Numbered from the stretch's first letter, positions 16,521 to 25,740 are shown. The stretch: DNA of 64,000 bases from Rhodococcus jostii RHA1 (GCF_000014565.1 NC_008270.1:62001-126000), one strand, 5' to 3'. Notes: generated by a model from the letters alone, not told the origin. Numbers and translations are program-made.

Positions 16521-16790
16521 ATGACGGCACACTCCATCAGCACTGATTTCACGTTGCGGTGGTTGTCGAAGGCGGATCGCGTGGAGGAGCTACGCCGTCA
16601 GATGGCGGCGATCCCGGATCGGTCTGTTGAGCCAGCCACTCCGATGTCGTTTGGCGGTTCCTGAGTCGGAACCGGCGTCGGCGACGAGCGCGGAATCGAT
16701 TCTCCGACTGCTTCCTGTGGCTCCAGCCTTCGCGAAACTGTTGCCCAGAGGTGTCACGATGGCAACGGTGCGGTGGGGGTGTATTGAGCT
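16521..16790 (+). pseudogene. Remnant of a RecA-like/ImuA-type SOS protein (N terminus)
   Basis: An ATG at 16521 opens 47 codons (LRWLSKADRVEELRRQMAAI) ending at 16664. In another frame at 16702, LRLLPVAPAFAKLLPRGVT continues the pattern of actinobacterial ImuA-like proteins, whose start reads roughly LRRQMAAI...LPV...LA..LLPRGL. The Walker region that should follow is absent. I read it as a frameshifted, truncated remnant; resemblance is from memory of the family and not certain. Confidence 0.35.
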
Positions 16791-16791
16791 C

Positions 16792-17928
16792 CTAAGTTTC
16801 GATTAGCCTTAGCTCGGGCCGTCTAGGTTTCGATTTCTCCTGATTTCCAGTAATCGGAACCGGCGCCAAGCCGAAAATTAGATCGTTGATGTCATGGGAT
16901 TCCACCCCAAGATCTGCGCAAAGCTGGTTGAAGCCACCGCTGGTGGTCCAGACGTCGTTCATCACCTTGCTCAGTAATCGCGATGACTCTCGTTCGCTCA
17001 TCCCGTCAGGCTCCCCAGATCGGTATCCTTTGCGGGACAGGTTTACACACGTGGTGTGATATAGCCAGTCGCTTAGTAATCCGATGTCGTGGAGACGGTA
17101 AGCCAGCGCGATCGCTGCAACTTTCCACCTCTTCTTTTTGACGAGAATCTGGTGAAGTGGTGGATTCATCGAGACTTGGGCACGAAGGTCGCTTTCGGGC
17201 ATCAAGAATGAGGAAGCAAAAGCATCTGCTTCACGCTCAGCGTCAACGCCGGTCGATCGAGTCGGACCGCTGTGGAGAACAAGATGACCCAGTTCGTGTG
17301 CTGCGTCGAACCTGCCACGCTCGGCTGACTTATGCGGGCTGAGAAGTACATACGGGCGACCGCTGTCTCGGAAGGAGAAGGCATCAAGCGCGCCCTGTTT
17401 CGTCCTTGCCGAGAAAACCGCAACTCCGTGAAGCTCGAGCAGATGCACAACGTTGCCTAGTGGAGCCTCGCCCAAACCCCACTTTGCACGGACGATCTCG
17501 GCAGCCGCCCCCGCTGCGGCTGTCCCAACGTGCTTGTCGAGTGTCGGTACGTTGACCGGTGGTGTGTCGTAGTGGGAGTCGATCCATGTTCGCAGCTCGA
17601 CGGCATGGCTGCAGATTGCAATTGCCATATCTCTGTTACGGGCTGTCATCTTGGTTGGTGCTCGGAAGCTGACGGAATCGGTCGGCACCTCATCAAGAGC
17701 GGGACGTAGGAAATAGTTCGACCGAACTTTGAGCGCCTGCGCAAGTCGATCGAGAGTGTCTTGTGAGGGGTCCTTTTTTCCGTTCTCGAAGTCAGAGAGA
17801 CTTTTTGTGCTCAAACCACTTTCGCTGCTGAGGGCTGTGATGGTGACACCGCGGCGTTTCCGGGCGGCTGTGAGTCGTGAGGATACGAACACGCGATTCG
17901 CCTCACCCATGTCTGCCTCCTTGCTCAT
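16792..17928 (-). CDS. XRE regulator fused to ImmA/IrrE metallopeptidase
   Basis: 378 residues. An N-terminal Cro/CI helix-turn-helix (TAARKRRGVTITALSSESG, KSLSDFENGKKDPS) is followed by an ImmA/IrrE zinc protease domain with the HExxH motif in DAAHELGHLVLH and EREADAFASSFLMP. Such fusions cleave or sense a repressor or antitoxin and often control mobile or defence modules. The ATG at 17928 overlaps the upstream gene by ATGA; an alternative ATG at 17910 has AGGAGG five bases before it and gives a more usual N terminus. A probable operator lies upstream of the two-gene unit. Confidence 0.85.
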   Translation of the reverse strand: MSKEADMGEANRVFVSSRLTAARKRRGVTITALSSESGLSTKSLSDFENGKKDPSQDTLDRLAQALKVRSNYFLRPALDEVPTDSVSFRAPTKMTARNRDMAIAICSHAVELRTWIDSHYDTPPVNVPTLDKHVGTAAAGAAAEIVRAKWGLGEAPLGNVVHLLELHGVAVFSARTKQGALDAFSFRDSGRPYVLLSPHKSAERGRFDAAHELGHLVLHSGPTRSTGVDAEREADAFASSFLMPESDLRAQVSMNPPLHQILVKKKRWKVAAIALAYRLHDIGLLSDWLYHTTCVNLSRKGYRSGEPDGMSERESSRLLSKVMNDVWTTSGGFNQLCADLGVESHDINDLIFGLAPVPITGNQEKSKPRRPELRLIET

Positions 17929-18554
17929 ACCTTTCGCGTGACTGAGAAGTCGTAGTCAGCGCCGGTGTCGTCGTTACCTTGTTCTTCCGGGGACGCCGAA
18001 GGATCGATAGGTGAGATCAGCAGGCGGTAGGACCACTTGGAGATTTGGTCGCCCTCCATGTCGATCGGCTGGCTCACCTCGGCATAAAGCTGCCCGTCCG
18101 GGTGCGCGTTCGTCAGTAGCATCCAAGTTTCACGAAAGCTGGCGAAGGCTGGGTCGACCTCGTCGCGGGACATCAGAGCGAATTGCGCATTCTTCTCAAC
18201 CGCGTCGCGGACGGTGCGACCTTTGGGGTTCTTCGTGCTAGGGACTCCGTAGTCGGTGCCAGTGAACCCGTCGCCGCTTGTGACGATCAGGCACCGACTC
18301 CCACTGGGGTGTACGAGCGTCGGCTGGTTCCAGTAGTCGACCCGCGTCCAACCTTTCGGGATCAGCATTTCGCTTAGGCGCCGGACATGGCGTGACCAAC
18401 GAGCCATTTCGCCGGCACCGTTAGCGTCCAGGGCGGTATAGGTCATGCGCTCCGCGTCGCCGTACAGGAGCACCTCATGAATGGTCGAAACATCGATGTC
18501 CAACTCGGCAAGCTTGGCTTGGCCGGAAAGCGTGGAAGCGGAGTCCAAGATCAA
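17925..18554 (-). CDS. Partner protein of the ImmA/IrrE regulator
   Basis: 209 residues, not recognised. It shows a mixed alpha/beta pattern: LIPKGWTRVDYWNQPTLVHP, CLIVTSGDGFTGTDYG, KWSYRLLISPID. First gene of the pair, overlapping the XRE/ImmA gene by 4 bases, so the two products are probably made together as in toxin/antitoxin-like or defence pairs. It could be the substrate of the protease; that is inference only. Confidence 0.65.
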   Translation of the reverse strand: MILDSASTLSGQAKLAELDIDVSTIHEVLLYGDAERMTYTALDANGAGEMARWSRHVRRLSEMLIPKGWTRVDYWNQPTLVHPSGSRCLIVTSGDGFTGTDYGVPSTKNPKGRTVRDAVEKNAQFALMSRDEVDPAFASFRETWMLLTNAHPDGQLYAEVSQPIDMEGDQISKWSYRLLISPIDPSASPEEQGNDDTGADYDFSVTRKV

Positions 18555-18581
18555 GAACAGATCCCTTCTATAAGGTCGGTA

Positions 18582-18625
18582 GGTTCATGATACACGACCT
18601 AAATCTAGGTTGTAAAACATGAACC
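18582..18625. promoter_or_regulatory. Imperfect inverted repeat, probable operator
   Basis: The 19-bp arms GGTTCATGATACACGACCT (18582) and AGGTTGTAAAACATGAACC (18607) are inverted repeats matching at 15 of 19 positions with a 6-bp spacer. It lies 27 bases upstream of the partner-gene start, where a Cro/CI-type protein such as the neighbouring XRE product would autoregulate. Confidence 0.6.
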
Positions 18626-18843
18626 ACCGTTTCCTTCGGGACCATCTGCCCTTGAGCTCCACACAACAGTCCCCGATCGGCGATATTTCGTGGCCTATGC
18701 GTTGGTGAGGGCCCGTGCGCGCCGAACTTCATGCCTGGGTGAGGTGTTGACCGATGGCCAGTGGGTGGCTGTAGGGACCGGGTTGAAGCTGACCCTTAAC
18801 TCTCCCTTAACCGTGGCTGTGGTGTCGGCGCCTCATGGAGGTC

Positions 18844-20240
18844 TCATCGCCCATTGGTTCGGGCCTTTTTGCGCGGCCGAGCGGTATCCGGGTTGACTTG
18901 GCGCTTGATGGCAGTGTCCAAGATGAGCTGGTCAGGGGTGCCGGTGAATCCGCGGATGGAGTCCAACAACGCCCGATCTCGACGGCCGGTGAGCTTGGGT
19001 CCGACGAGGTCCAGCAACTCTTCCCATTTTGCACGGGCGAGCTCATGCTGAAGGCGGCTGGAGATTCTGGTGTCGGTGAATGAGCGCAGGGCCAGGGCGG
19101 CCTGGACTCCGTCGAACTTGCCGATCAAGGACACGTAGATAGGGTCGGCATTCCAGGCGACGCCCTTACCGTTCGTGAGGAAGACATAGACGATCTGGTT
19201 CACGTAACGTGGGCTAAGTTGTGCGGGAACTTGACCATATCGGCCAACGAGATCGAGCAAGCGTTGGGCAACTGAGGGTTCCTCGTAGAAGTTATTCCAT
19301 CCCTCGTGGGCGTTGTTCAGCTCGTCGAGGGATTGGGCGACTTCGGCAGCGCGGTCGGATTCGGGCAGGTAGGCGGCGCCGTCAACAAGGTCGAGTAGGT
19401 CGCGGGCACGTTGCGCACGGTCAAGGTCTGCGTTTGCGCGGAACCGTGAGAGTTTGATGCCGCACTCGTTGCGAGCGTTCTCACTGACATAGGGCCAGAG
19501 AGCTGGCCAGAGGTTGCGGACGTTGTCTTGGGTATCCGGGGTGGCGTCCGGCGGGTTGAAGATGCCGAACAAGCCGGCCGCGAGGTTGTCTGCTTGGTCC
19601 TGTGGAAGCTGATCGAAGAAGGTTGCGGCGTTATCTAGCTCAGCTTCGGGTAACCGTAGCGTCCGGACGTTGTGCAAGAGTCGTCCGATTTCGGCGACGA
19701 CGTTGTCGCGGGGGAGGGTGATGACCTCGCGAATGCAGGTTTCCAGCCATTCGGCCAGTTTCAGGCCGGTGAGAGCGTTCTGATTGGGGTGTGCAGCGCT
19801 GGCGTTGTTGCGCATGTAACGGATGTGGTCAAGCTGCTTGTAGCCGATATCGCTGATTAGTTTGATGCGGTTGGCCGCTTCCATCAGCTTCGCATCGTCG
19901 ATTCTGGCAAGGTCCTCCGGATTCTTGAGGCTGCTTCGGCGGGCGGGGTCCGGTTCTGCGAGGTCGAAGAAGTAGGCGACGTCGAATGAGGCGACTCGGG
20001 CCCGCAGCTCGTTTATCGTCTCGTTCCAGAGGTAGTTGAGGGCGGCATCGAACAGTCCAACTGAAGCGGCCAGAATCATCTTGGCGACGTAGGAAGCACG
20101 AGCTCGCTGGGTGTCGTCGAGCCCTTCAAGGGCATCGGGTGCGTTCTTGAGCAACTTCTCTCGCTCGCGCACGTTGACAATGATGTCCTCGGTCGGAAGC
20201 CCCCATCCAACACCGTCACAGCAGTCGCCAAATCAGCCAC
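18844..20240 (-). pseudogene. Large helical protein of unknown function, frameshifted near its start
   Basis: The main frame (442 codons from GTG 20172) encodes a helical protein, KMILAASVGLFDAALNYLW then many Asp/Leu-rich helices and a basic tail (RPRKKARTNGR). Coding sequence clearly extends upstream: GTG 20240 has GGAGG 7 bases before it and reads MADLATAVTVLD, then a G5 run (20200-20204, + strand C5) switches frame to LPTEDIIVNV, which runs into the main frame. One extra G would restore a single 465-residue protein. This is a true frameshift, a sequencing error or programmed slippage. The neighbourhood suggests defence; no domain recognised. Confidence 0.55.
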
Positions 20241-20340
20241 AGAAAATCCTCCAGAGTCGAGCGAGTTGGTCAGTCTCGCTACCGAATTAGACTCCTCGAT
20301 TATACGTTCCGACCTGCGCAAATAGGGGTTCCGTGCTCGT

Positions 20341-21044
20341 CCCGCGTCCCCGGCGGGTACGAACTGGAAGCGCCATTGGCGAATCGGTTCTGCCATGTGG
20401 AGTTCACTCCGTCTGTGGACGAGTGGTTGGACGGTATGGCGACGGGGTGGGCCACGCCGCCCGCCTCGCGTGCGGTGGCGACGGACGAACAGCGCGTGGC
20501 GCTGGTGCGTAGTTCGATCACCGGATATGTCCAGCGCAACCCGGAAGCGTTGGACGCGTTCCCGTCGTCGGCGGCGCAGACCGGGGGAGCGTGGCCGTCG
20601 CGACGCACGTGGGCGATGCTGGCGGCGGTGTTGCCGCATCTGCGTGACGACGACAACGCGGCGATCAATGCGGCGGTGTTCGGGTTGATCGGTGAGGGGA
20701 CTGGTGTCGAGTTCCTGGAATGGCGCAGGAATGCCGATCTGCCCGACCCGGTGGCGGTGATCGAGAATCCGGAAACGGCGTTCGACTGGCAGTCTCGTCC
20801 GGACCTGGTGTGGGCAGTTCTGTCGGGTGTGACGGCGTGGGCTGCGGGGCGGGGCACTGTCGAGGCGTGGCGCAGCGCGTGGGGGCCGCTGATCGCGGCT
20901 GCGGAAGCGGGTGCACCTGATGTGGCGGGCGCTGCGGCGCGGACGTTGGCGAAGGCGCGGCCCGCCAAGGCTGTGGTTCCGGCTGCGGCGAAACGGTTCT
21001 CCCCGATGTTGGTGGCTGCGGGTCTGGTCGGTGAGGCGGCGTGA
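20341..21044 (+). pseudogene. MoxR-type AAA ATPase, 5'-truncated
   Basis: The open frame reads PGGYELEAPLANRFCHVEF, the conserved lid region of MoxR-like ATPases, and continues for 220 residues of C-terminal sequence. Walker A and B, which should lie about 200 residues upstream, are absent; upstream DNA belongs to the leftward defence-like cassette. A TTG at 20376 could start a fragment. The stop overlaps the VWA-protein gene (GTGAGC). I infer that insertion of the cassette deleted the 5' part, with the junction near 20250-20340. Confidence 0.65.
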
Positions 21045-22300
21045 GCGCGGTGCGGGTACTCGACCCGGACGAGTTGCGCGCGTTTCGGTTGGCCCGGTTG
21101 GTCTCTGCCGAACAGATGCCGTACTTCATGCGGGCGTTGTTCGCGGCGCAACCGGTGGCTGCGCCGGGGCTGGGCACGTTCGCGGTGGATGCGCAGTGGC
21201 GGTTGTATCTCGATCCGGCGCTGCTGGTCGGTGCGAACGCGTGGCCGGTCCCGGTGGCGGGTGCGGTCCTGTTGCACGAGGTTGGGCACTTGCTGCGGGC
21301 ACATGCCGCGCGCGCGGAGTTCTTGCCGAAGCCGGTCGCGCACTTGGCGTGGAACTACGCCGCCGATGCGGAAATCAACGATGACCTTCTCGCGGCCGGT
21401 GTCGGACTGCCCGAAGGGGTGATCACCCCGGAGTCGTTCGGGTGCGCATCGGGAGGCATCGCGGAGGACTACTACACGAACCTGGTAGATCCGTCTGCCC
21501 CTCCATCTCCGAACGCACCCGCAGACGGCGACGGCGATCCGGGGTGCGGGTCCGGTGCGGGGTGCCCTGCCGTGCCCGGCGAGTTGGGTGCGGCCGGGAG
21601 TGAGGTCACCGAGGGTCTCGACGGCGCGGAGGCCGACCTGGTGCGGCGGTATGTCGCGAAGGCCGTTCGTGAGTCTTCGGGAAAGGGGCGGGGGAGCGCC
21701 CCGGCCGGGTTGGCGCGGTGGGCAGGTGAGGTACTGGCACCGCCGACCGTGGCATGGGATCGGTTGTTGCGTGCGGTGATCCGGCGTGCGCTGGCGGATC
21801 AGGCGGGGCGGACGAACTACACGTATTCGCGACCCTCGCGGCGCGGGATCTCGGGCATAGTCGCTCCGGCGATGCGCGGCCCGTCGATCACGGTCTCGAT
21901 TGTGGTCGACACGTCGGGATCGATGTCGGCAGACGATCTGGATGCGGCGATGAGTGAGGTTGCCGGGGTGCTGCGGGCTGGCGGTGTGGTACGGGATCGG
22001 GTGCGGATTCTGGCCTGTGATGCGTCGAGCACAACGGCGCAGCCGGTTCGGTCCATCGCGGACGTGAAACTGATCGGCGGCGGCGGCACCGACATGCGGG
22101 TGGGTATCGAGGCGGCCAACGCTGCGCGTCCGCAGCCGCATGTGGTGATCGTCCTGACGGACGGGGATACGCCGTGGCCGGATCGCCCGTCGCGGTCGCA
22201 TCTGGTGTGCGCGGTGATCGGCAGTGACACGGCTGCGGGGCGTACACCGTCGTGGGCGTCGACGGTGCGCGTGCCGGTCGGCGCGGGAGTTCGCGCGTGA
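21041..22300 (+). CDS. DUF2201-type VWA metallopeptidase-like protein
   Basis: 419 residues. The N-terminal half contains HEVGHLLRAH, a zinc HExxH motif, followed by WNYAADAEINDDL as in DUF2201 proteins. The C-terminal half is a von Willebrand A-like domain with the MIDAS motif DTSGSMS and LTDGDTPW. These proteins pair with MoxR AAA ATPases as chaperone-like systems; here the ATPase partner directly upstream is truncated. The GTG start overlaps that gene's stop. Confidence 0.85.
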   Translation: MSAVRVLDPDELRAFRLARLVSAEQMPYFMRALFAAQPVAAPGLGTFAVDAQWRLYLDPALLVGANAWPVPVAGAVLLHEVGHLLRAHAARAEFLPKPVAHLAWNYAADAEINDDLLAAGVGLPEGVITPESFGCASGGIAEDYYTNLVDPSAPPSPNAPADGDGDPGCGSGAGCPAVPGELGAAGSEVTEGLDGAEADLVRRYVAKAVRESSGKGRGSAPAGLARWAGEVLAPPTVAWDRLLRAVIRRALADQAGRTNYTYSRPSRRGISGIVAPAMRGPSITVSIVVDTSGSMSADDLDAAMSEVAGVLRAGGVVRDRVRILACDASSTTAQPVRSIADVKLIGGGGTDMRVGIEAANAARPQPHVVIVLTDGDTPWPDRPSRSHLVCAVIGSDTAAGRTPSWASTVRVPVGAGVRA

Positions 22301-22491
22301 GCGCGGCAGGAAGCGGCGACCTGGTCCGCTACGCCGACCGGGTGTTGGCCGGTACCGGGATCACCGCCGGCCAGGTCGCGGCGGTAGTGGCAGGTACGGC
22401 GACCGATGCGGCGGCGTCGGCTCTGCGCGCCGGTTGGCGCTGTGCCGCGAATCCGGTGCAGGGGAGCGATGAGGGGCGGGGAGCGGCATGA
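22297..22491 (+). CDS. Small hypothetical protein of the MoxR/VWA operon
   Basis: 64 residues starting at a GTG that overlaps the preceding stop and ending with ATGA overlap to the next gene. Ala-rich and helical (GQVAAVVAGTATDAAASAL). Not recognised; conserved overlaps support it as a real gene. Confidence 0.6.
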   Translation: MSAAGSGDLVRYADRVLAGTGITAGQVAAVVAGTATDAAASALRAGWRCAANPVQGSDEGRGAA

Positions 22492-23678
22492 GCGTGGAAT
22501 GGTTCGACCTCGCTCAGCGGCTCTATGCCGCCGAAACCCGGTCGCCGGTGGCTCGGCTCACGCACACCACGTTCGTGCCGTCCACGGCGGCGCTGGCGGT
22601 GCGTGCGGTCGCCCGTGGTGGCAGCGTCACGGTGGCAGTGGCCGGGTTCGAGGGCCGCGAGGAACGTGCCCGCGACGTGGATGCCCTGGGACTGCTGGCC
22701 GCACACGGTGGCACCATCGTGGGGCGCTGCGACCCGGCACCGTTGCTCACCGACGACACCGGCACCCTGCCTGCCCTGGTGACGTTGGCGCGGGCGCACG
22801 CACACCACCCGGACCCGCAGGTGGCCGGTGCTGCGGCGATGGTGGCGTGGTGGGCGGATCGGGCAGACCATCCCGGCACGTCGGCGGTGGTGAATCTGGT
22901 GGCCGCGTCGTCGGCGCGGTATGTCCTCGGCATCACCCCGGAGGCCGAACGGTCGGCGACCACGTGGCGGCAGTGGTTCGGCATCTCCGATGACAGCGTC
23001 AGCGGCTTGCATGAGTGGGCCGCGAAGATCAGTGGCGGACCGCTGCTGCCACTACTGGAGCCGATCCACGAGGATGACCGTTATTCGTGGGACCGCGCGC
23101 TATCGGCAGCGACAGCCGGGCATGACTGGTCGCGCCCGGACAACACCGCCAGCGCCGCCATGGGACTGCGCACCCGATGCGATGCCGCCGACTTGAAAGC
23201 TGCCGCCCTGCTCGATGATCCGCTCTGGCGGCAACGCGCAGTCCATACCGGGCATGTGGCGGTCGGGGTGGCATCGGTGACCCCGCCGCCGACAGGCACG
23301 CGTCGGCGGGGCGCATCGCTGTCGGTGACCTGTGAGCGGCGCGATGCACGGTTGCGTGTCGGATCCGAGGTCACCGGCTGGATGGGCACCCCAGCGGACA
23401 GACCCTTCGAGCGGTTCTGTGTCGAGGTCACCTCGGCGCAGGTCGTAGAGGGAAAGTTGGTCCTCGGTCTCGGCTCGGTCGGCGCACACGCCCCCGCACC
23501 GGGAGCAAGGGTGTGCTTGATGCCCGGGCCGCCGTCCCCGCAGACGATGCGCGCGGGTCGGGGCCGATACTGGCGGCTCTACCGTGCCCGCCGTTCCTGG
23601 CTCTCCACCGGCCAAACACCGGTCGCTGCGCGGCGTGAGGTTCCCCTCGACGTGCTGATCGCGGGCGCAGAGGACTAG
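22488..23678 (+). CDS. Hypothetical protein of the MoxR/VWA operon
   Basis: 396 residues, overlapping the previous gene by 4 bases. The N-terminal two-thirds are helical; the last third is beta-rich and may be a nucleic-acid-binding barrel (ASLSVTCERRDARLRVGSEV; GARVCLMPGPP). No motif assigns a role. It lies between the VWA protein and a SF1 helicase, suggesting a DNA- or RNA-related function. Confidence 0.65.
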   Translation: MSVEWFDLAQRLYAAETRSPVARLTHTTFVPSTAALAVRAVARGGSVTVAVAGFEGREERARDVDALGLLAAHGGTIVGRCDPAPLLTDDTGTLPALVTLARAHAHHPDPQVAGAAAMVAWWADRADHPGTSAVVNLVAASSARYVLGITPEAERSATTWRQWFGISDDSVSGLHEWAAKISGGPLLPLLEPIHEDDRYSWDRALSAATAGHDWSRPDNTASAAMGLRTRCDAADLKAAALLDDPLWRQRAVHTGHVAVGVASVTPPPTGTRRRGASLSVTCERRDARLRVGSEVTGWMGTPADRPFERFCVEVTSAQVVEGKLVLGLGSVGAHAPAPGARVCLMPGPPSPQTMRAGRGRYWRLYRARRSWLSTGQTPVAARREVPLDVLIAGAED

Positions 23679-23748
23679 CCCCGGCAGCCTGCACTGATAT
23701 CCGAAAACAGTTTGCTTCACACCACCTTTCGTGAAAGGTCGCACCGTC

Positions 23749-25050
23749 ATGCGCATCCTCGCCCCCCGCCCCGATATCCCCAACCCGGCACCCTCGAGCG
23801 CACCGGCACCCAGGCCGACCCCGCCGTCGCTCACGCAGTGGCCGGGATCGCAGATCATGTCCGATCCGATCACCGCACGTGTGCTGTTCTCGGTGTGGTC
23901 GGGTGATCCCGCCGTCGTCGTCCCGTCGCCACCCGGCGCGGGTAAAACTCGACTGGTCGCCCTTCTCGCGGCAGCACTGGCACACCGTGCGGATCTGCGT
24001 GTCGGCATCGCGGCCCAGACCCGCGAACAGGCAGTGGAGATTGCGCGGCGCCTCGGCACCCTCACCGATCGCGCCGCACTGATGTGGAAAGCGAAACCGT
24101 CGAAACCCGACAGCGGCGAGACGCCAGCGGTGTCGGGGCAGAAGGTGCGGTGGCCCGGTGAGGTGGGCGCGATCCTGATCGGCACGACCGCCCGATGGCT
24201 GTTCGCCGACCCTGAGAAAGTCAGTGCCGACGTGCTCGTGGTCGACGAATCGTGGCAATGCACCTACGCCGATCTGGGCGCACTTGGCGCCATGGCCAGG
24301 CAGGTGGTCTGTGTGGGCGATCTCGGTCAGATCGATCCGGTGGTGACCGGCGACGTGTCTCGATGGGACGGCAGCGATACCGCCCCGAACCTGCCGGGAC
24401 CGATCGCGCTGCAAGCCGCACACGGCGACGCGGTGGGCGTGGTTCGGCTGCGCCACACCTGGCGGCTCGGACCCGGCACCACCGCCCTGATTCAACCGTT
24501 GTTCTACCCCGACCTGCCGTTTACCTCCCGCCGACCACCGGAGCACCTGACCGACGCGGGCGGAGTCGTGCTGCCCGAGCTGGCGCACCGTTCGGTCACG
24601 GTCTCCGGTGGCTCGTCCGATCCGGCGCTGGTGACCGCGTGCGCACAGCGGGCGCGGGAGCTGGCGGGCGCGGAGCTGGTCACCGCCGAGGATCAGCGAC
24701 CTATGAGCGCCGCTGATATCGCGGTGGTGGTTCCCCACGTGACGCAGGCGGCGGCGATCCGTGCCCTCCTGTCTGATCACCCGGACGTGCTGGTCGGCAC
24801 CGCGAATTCACTGCAAGGGCTCGAGCGTGCCGCTGTGGTGGTGTTGCATCCGCTGGCCGGATACCGCACCGCCGAGCAATTCAGCCTGGATCTGGGCCGC
24901 GCCTGCGTGATGCTCTCCCGCCACCGCGCCCACATGAGCGTCGTCATCGATGACGCGAGCGCCGAGGTACTCGCCTACACCGAACCCTCGACCGCGCACG
25001 CCGCCAATACCGCCCTGTTGGCCGCGCTGCACCGCACTCCCGCTGTGTAG
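23749..25050 (+). CDS. Superfamily 1 DNA/RNA helicase
   Basis: 433 residues. Motif I is PPGAGKTRL (about 60-68), motif Ia QTREQAVE, motif II VLVVDES, motif III VCVGDLGQIDPV, motif V TANSLQGLERAAVVV and motif VI LGRACVMLSRHR, all in order, as in UvrD/RecD/Upf1-type enzymes. It is short for the class and lacks accessory domains. The ATG at 23749 follows GTGAAAGG; an in-frame ATG at 23731 is less likely. Last large gene of the rightward set. Confidence 0.85.
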   Translation: MRILAPRPDIPNPAPSSAPAPRPTPPSLTQWPGSQIMSDPITARVLFSVWSGDPAVVVPSPPGAGKTRLVALLAAALAHRADLRVGIAAQTREQAVEIARRLGTLTDRAALMWKAKPSKPDSGETPAVSGQKVRWPGEVGAILIGTTARWLFADPEKVSADVLVVDESWQCTYADLGALGAMARQVVCVGDLGQIDPVVTGDVSRWDGSDTAPNLPGPIALQAAHGDAVGVVRLRHTWRLGPGTTALIQPLFYPDLPFTSRRPPEHLTDAGGVVLPELAHRSVTVSGGSSDPALVTACAQRARELAGAELVTAEDQRPMSAADIAVVVPHVTQAAAIRALLSDHPDVLVGTANSLQGLERAAVVVLHPLAGYRTAEQFSLDLGRACVMLSRHRAHMSVVIDDASAEVLAYTEPSTAHAANTALLAALHRTPAV

Positions 25051-25078
25051 CAACCTCAAAATGAAAGGGATTTGGGCA

Positions 25079-25324
25079 ATGTCCGATGAAATCATGACCG
25101 AGTTCCGCGCAGAACGGCTGCCGGACGTCGACTCGCCAGCCCAGCTGGCAGCCGCATTCGCGGGGACGACCCGACCGAACTTCACCTACGAGTACGACGA
25201 GGGTTCTCAGGTCCACGACAACGGCGTCCGCGCGCTGCGGGCAGGGGATGGGCTGATCAGCTACGCGCATCTGCACTACCGATCAGGAGGAGGCCATGAC
25301 GGTCTTCGGGGACTTCCTCGGTGA
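25079..25324 (+). CDS. Small hypothetical protein
   Basis: 81 residues behind GAAAGGGATTTGGGCA. Reads MSDEIMTEFRAERLPDVDSP; acidic N-terminal half. Its 3' end overlaps the next small gene, as in plasmid operons. Not recognised. Confidence 0.5.
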   Translation: MSDEIMTEFRAERLPDVDSPAQLAAAFAGTTRPNFTYEYDEGSQVHDNGVRALRAGDGLISYAHLHYRSGGGHDGLRGLPR

Positions 25325-25421
25325 TCTGCACCATCTGGCCGACGTGATGGGCGTCGACTGGGACGAAGCGCAGCGAAGGGGAGCGGTCCACTACACCGCC
25401 GAGTTGTACGGCGCGGACTAA
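25296..25421 (+). CDS. Very small hypothetical protein (41 residues)
   Basis: ATG 25296 has AGGAGGAGG six bases upstream, an excellent site, and encodes 41 residues (MTVFGDFLGDLHHLADVMG...) of helical character with aromatic and acidic residues. It overlaps the previous gene by 29 bases in another frame. A chance frame with such a strong ribosome site is less likely than a real small gene. Confidence 0.5.
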   Translation: MTVFGDFLGDLHHLADVMGVDWDEAQRRGAVHYTAELYGAD

Positions 25422-25538
25422 AGGGAACTGACGGCCCGGCGGTCCCACGGACCCGTTCGGCCGGCAGTCCCCGGCACCGGATGCGCCGGGGCCGGTACTT
25501 CCCGATTCCCATGGGGCCATCACACGTATCGACCGCTC

Positions 25539-25646
25539 TGATTCACGCGTGTCACTCTGCGTGCCGACCTGCGTTTCATTCCGCGTGTCGACCTGCGTGT
25601 GAAAATGCGTGCAGACACGCGAGTAAAGATGCGTGTGATTCAGCGA
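25539..25646. repeat. Nine 12-bp iterons upstream of a RHH protein
   Basis: Nine contiguous 12-bp units end in GCGT or GCGA, for example GTCACTCTGCGT (25551), GTCGACCTGCGT (25587), GTGAAAATGCGT (25599) and GTAAAGATGCGT (25623). The consensus is roughly GTnnAnnTGCGT. One helical turn per unit is about right for side-by-side binding of a dimeric protein. The array ends about 95 bases before a ribbon-helix-helix gene, so it may be a centromere, an autoregulatory operator or replication iterons. Confidence 0.75.
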
Positions 25647-25740
25647 GTACTTCTCTAGCATGATGCCGAAGGTCCCGGAAATACGCGGCCGTAGGCGGGT
25701 TGGTCAGTGGCCGCCCCGGAGTGCAGCAGAGGAGCGAGGC

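Noticed and set aside
20300..20376. Promoter and true start for a short MoxR-related gene at TTG 20376
   Set aside because: Conserved MoxR sequence continues upstream of the TTG in frame, so the gene is truncated and not naturally short.
25539..25646. Possible CRISPR array or minisatellite
   Set aside because: Units are only 12 bp with no spacer/repeat alternation; they fit iterons. No CRISPR array was seen anywhere in the window.
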